From Balanoglossus misakiensis (Eukaryota > Hemichordata), in assembly GCA_040954595.2 (NCBI GenBank), contig CM082592.2:620001-684000 (forward strand): a stretch of DNA of 64,000 bases, read 5' to 3'. Position 1 is the first letter of the stretch. The number at the start of each line of letters is the position of its first letter. Of this stretch, positions 60,227 to 64,000 are shown in pieces. A program made the translations under genes and the position numbers. Under the pieces are notes generated by a model. It made no database searches and had not been told where the DNA came from. It was given only the letters and a program-made list of their open reading frames with translations.

Positions 60227-62197
60227 CCCCCCCCCCTACATTATATGCGGTACGCCGATGTCAGCTTACCCGGCAGTACTGCAGGCCGTGCCCCCAACTA
60301 ACGTCGGTGTTTGAAACGCCCTGGTTAAATTCGAGCTTTCTCTATAAATTGACAGGCAGTAATGCAGTCCTACCCGAACAAATGTCAAGTGTGAAACTGC
60401 TGTGACTTTCCCTCTTCGGTTTGCCCGACTTAGCCAACGTCTTTGTACTAGAGTGTCGGGTCTTTTGCAGAGCCAGGCCGAAGGAAATCCGACTTGATCA
60501 CCGTTGCTAACGAACGCTAGTGTCTATCATGGTGTGCCGGGGTTTTAGTCGAGCCAGGCCGTAGGAGATCTGACTTGATCATCGTGGTCAATGTACGCGT
60601 GTTTCCGCTCTAAAGTACCGGGGCTTCAGGTAAACCAGGCCGTAGGAAATCCGACGTAATCACCGTTGATAACTTACGCCAGTCTGTGTCATATAGAGCC
60701 GGTGCACCAGCCGAGTCACGCCGTAGGAAATCTGACTTGATCAACGTGGTCAATGTACGCCTGTTTCTGCTCTAGAGTGCCGGGGCTTCAGCTGAGCCAG
60801 GCCGAAGGAAATGTGAGTAGATCAACGTGGTCTCTGTACGCGTGTTTCTGCTCTAGAGTGCCGGGGCTTTAGCCAAGCCATGCCGTAGAAAATCTGACTT
60901 GATCACCGTTGCTAACGTACGCTAGTGTCTGTCATATTGTGACGGGGTTTTAGTCGAGCCAAGCCGTAGGAGATCAGACTTGATCAACGTGGTCTCTGCA
61001 CGCGTGTTTCTGCTCTAGAGTGCCGGGGCTTTATCCAAGCCATGCCGTAGAAAATCTGACTTGATCACCGTTGCTAACGTACGCTAGTGTCTGTCATATT
61101 GTGACGGAGATTTAGCCGAGCAAGGCCATAGAAAAATCGACTTGTTCAACGTTACCAGTGTGCAACTGTTTCTGCTCTAGAGTGTCAGGGTTTTAGCCGA
61201 CTTATGCTGTAGGAAATCTGAGTTGATGAACGGGAATTCAATGTTAGAAAACCCTTGTGGAAAGTATCTCTACCCGTTTGAAACTAAGAAAAGAATTTAT
61301 TCTTATTTATTTAGTAAAAAAGAAAATTTTTCGAAAAAAAGTCGAAAATGGTAATTTTGTCTTGGGTGATTCAAAATATACCGCCTTTTCTGGAATTTGC
61401 TGCACTTCTTACAAGAGAACGACACTTCATGCTCCATAATATTTCGGAAAATGAAGAAAAGAGTTATTTTTTTATGATTTTTTAAAAATTTACCATTTTT
61501 GTCAAAATATGGCCAAAATGGCTATTTTTTCTTGAATTCCGTCAATATATCTGCATTTCTGGAGTGGTCGAAAGTTTTAACATACAATCAACATGTCATA
61601 TATGATCAGGGCACCAAATTCGAAGAACAAAGGTTTTTTTATTTTTTTTTCTTCTAAAAATGACATTTTCAAGGAAAATTTGGTAAAACACAATTTTGTC
61701 TGCAGTGAGCCAAATTAGACGGTCTTTTGTGGAATTTGTATCGATATATACATACGAAGAGCATTCTATACTCCATCAGATTTCCGAAAATGTAGAAAAC
61801 AGGTATTTTTTTGTAATTTTCAAAAATTTACCATTTTGACCAAATTGTGGCTAAAATTGTTATTTTCGTGTTGAATGCCGCCAGTGTCACTGCTTTTAAA
61901 AGTCATAAAAACTTTTAACATACAAGCAATTGTTTATATATGATCAGGTCACCGAATTAAAAAAATAAAGAATGTTTTGCCTAAAAATGACCTTTTTGGT
62001 GCAAAAACGAATAAAACGTAACTTTGTATTAAATCAGCTCATTCACAGTGCATTTTTTATAATCAGCATCATTTTTACATATAATTGAAATTTCATACAT
62101 CATTAGATATCCAAATATGAAAAAATGATTTAGATTTTAGATGATTGTCCAAAATTAGCTGATATCTAATAAATGTAGTATTGAACCGTTCTGTTTG
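60227..62197 (-). repeat. Inverted satellite unit (one monomer deleted)
   Basis: 1971 bp, C-run 60227-60236. Near 60800 monomer 7 joins directly into the end of monomer 6, and further hybrids follow (about 60880-60960). The net result is ten monomers, an odd loss of about 81 bp. Confidence 0.87.
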
Positions 62198-64000
62198 CCC
62201 CCCCCCCCCCCTACATTATATGCGGTACGCCGATGTCAGCTTACCCGGCAGTACTGCAGGCCGTGCCCCCAACTAACGTCGGTGTTTGGAACGCCCTGGT
62301 TAAATTCGGGCTTTCTCTATAAATTGACAGGCAATAATGCAGTCCTACCCGAACAAATGTCGAGTGTTGACCCGCTGTGACTTACCCTCTTCGGTTTGCC
62401 CGACTTAGCCAACGTCTTTGTACTAGAGTGTCAGGTCTTTTGCAGAGCCAGGCCGAAGGAAATCCGACTTGATCACCGTTGCTAACGAACGCTAGTGTCT
62501 GTCATGGTGTGCCGGGGTTTTCGTCGAGCCAGGCCGTAGGAGATCTGACTTGATCATCGTGGTCAATGTACGCGTGTTTCCGCTCTAAAGTGCTGGGGCT
62601 TCAGCTAAACCAGACCGTAGGAAATCCGACGTAATCACCGTTGATAACTTACGCCAGTCTGTGTCATATAGAGCCGGTGCACAAGCCGAGTCACGCCGTA
62701 GGAAATCTGACTTGATCAACGTGGTCAATGTACGCCTGTTTCTGCTCTAGAGTGCCGGGGCTTCAGCTGAGCCAGGCCGTAGGAAACCCGACGTGATTAC
62801 CGTTGTTAACTTACGCCAGTCTGTGTCCTATATATAGTGCAGGGGCATCAGCCGTGCCAGGCCGAAGGAAATGTGAGTAGATCAACGTGGTCTCTGAACG
62901 CGTGTTTCTGCTCTAGAGTGCCAGGGCTTTAGCCAAGCCATGCCGTAGGAAATCTGACTTAATCAACGTTGCTAACGAACGCTAGTGTCTGTCATAGTGT
63001 GCCGGGGTTTTAGTCGAGCCAAGCCGTAGGAGATCAGACTTGATCAACGTGGTCTCTGTACGCGTGTTTCTGCTCTAGAGTGCCGGGGCTTTATCCAAGC
63101 CATGCCGTAGAAAATCTGACTTTATCACCGTTGCTAACGTACGCTAGTGTCTGTCATATTGTGACGGAGATTTAGCCGAGCCAGGCCATAGAAAAATCGA
63201 CTTGTTCAACGTTACCAGTGTGCAACTGTTTCTGCTCTAGAGTGTCAGGGTTTTAGCCGACTTATGCTGTAGGAAATCTGAGTTGATGAACGGGAATTCA
63301 ATGTTAGAAAACCCTTGTGGAAAGTATCTCTACCCGTTTGAAACTAAGAAAAGAATTTATTCTTATTTATTTTGTAAAAAAGACAATTTTTCGAAAAAAA
63401 GTCGAAAATGGTAATTTTGTCTTGGGTGATTCAAATTATACCGCCTTTTCTGGAATTTGCTGCACTTCTTACAAGAGAACGACACTTCATGCTCCATAAT
63501 ATTTCGGAAAATGAAGAAAAGAGTTATTTTTTTATGATTTTTTAAAAATTTACCATTTTTGTCAAAATATGGCCAAAATGGCTATTTTTTCTTGAATTCC
63601 GTCAATATATCTGCATTTTTGGAGTGGTCGAAAGTTTTAACGTACAATCAACATGTTATATATGATCAGGGCACCAAATTCGAAGAACAAAGGTTTTTTT
63701 ACTTTTTTTTCTTCTAAAAATGACATTTTCAAGGAAAATTTGGTAAAACGCAATTTTGTCTGCAGTGAGCCAAATTAGACGGTCTTTTTTTTTTGAATTT
63801 GTATCGATATATACATACGAAGAGCATTCTATACTCCATCAGATTTCCGAAAATGTAGAAAACAGGTATTTTTTTGTAATTTTTAAAAATTTACCATTTT
63901 GACCAAATTGTGGCTAAAATTGTTATTTTCGTGTTGAATGCCGCCAGTGTCACTGATTTTAAAAGTCATAAAAACTTTTAACATACAAGCAATTGTTTAT
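62198..64000 (-). repeat. Inverted satellite unit (cut by window end)
   Basis: C-run 62198-62211, tail, eleven monomers and most of the AT domain. The sequence runs off the window in the first AT subrepeat. Confidence 0.9.

Noticed and set aside
1-64000. Possibility that the array is a ribosomal or 5S intergenic spacer
   Set aside because: The modular GC subrepeats recall rDNA spacers, but I could recognise no rRNA, 5S, snRNA or tRNA gene in any unit.
1-64000. Possibility of a CRISPR array
   Set aside because: The 81-bp monomers are contiguous with homologous sequence throughout. There are no unique spacers and the context is eukaryotic.

Overview
The window is eukaryotic, almost certainly metazoan, DNA made of a large complex satellite array interrupted by retrotransposons. 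No host single-copy gene, rRNA, tRNA or CRISPR array could be supported. The organism cannot be fixed from the sequence alone. Two L1/Tx1-like LINEs with CCHC zinc-knuckle ORF1 proteins, together with the high repeat load, suggest an animal, perhaps an aquatic invertebrate (inference).

Layout. Positions 1-48389 hold about 18 head-to-tail satellite units in one orientation, and 48402-64000 hold about 8 units in the opposite orientation. A canonical unit is about 2.05 kb. Read in the left-hand orientation it has four parts: an AT-rich domain of about 960 bp made of three diverged ~330-bp subrepeats; a GC-richer domain of eleven ~81-bp monomers that alternate between two types, giving a 162-bp dimer; a unique tail of about 200 bp; and a pure G-run of 8-17 bases. 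Most unit lengths differ from canonical by gain or loss of whole 162-bp dimers. One unit has lost a single 81-bp monomer, one has lost an AT subrepeat and one carries a 270-bp internal duplication. The orientation switches at 48389-48402 through a short GGA-repeat filler. Near-identical inverted arms lie on either side of it (about 45563-48205 and 49368-52011).

Mobile elements. LINE element 1 lies on the minus strand (18407-26314) with a 13-bp target-site duplication. It has an ORF1 with two zinc knuckles and an ORF2 (endonuclease, reverse transcriptase, C-terminal zinc finger) that is complete except for one frameshift. A nested non-autonomous repeat of about 2.9 kb with 32-bp palindromes splits its ORF1/ORF2 junction. 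LINE element 2 lies on the plus strand (29102-34148) with a 12-bp target-site duplication beside the satellite G-run. It is slightly 5'-truncated within ORF1. Its ORF2 has no ATG, two in-frame stops and a substituted catalytic aspartate, so it is dead. The two elements are related but clearly different families.

Many short open frames of about 60-80 codons recur in the satellite. They are consequences of the repeat and are not annotated as genes.
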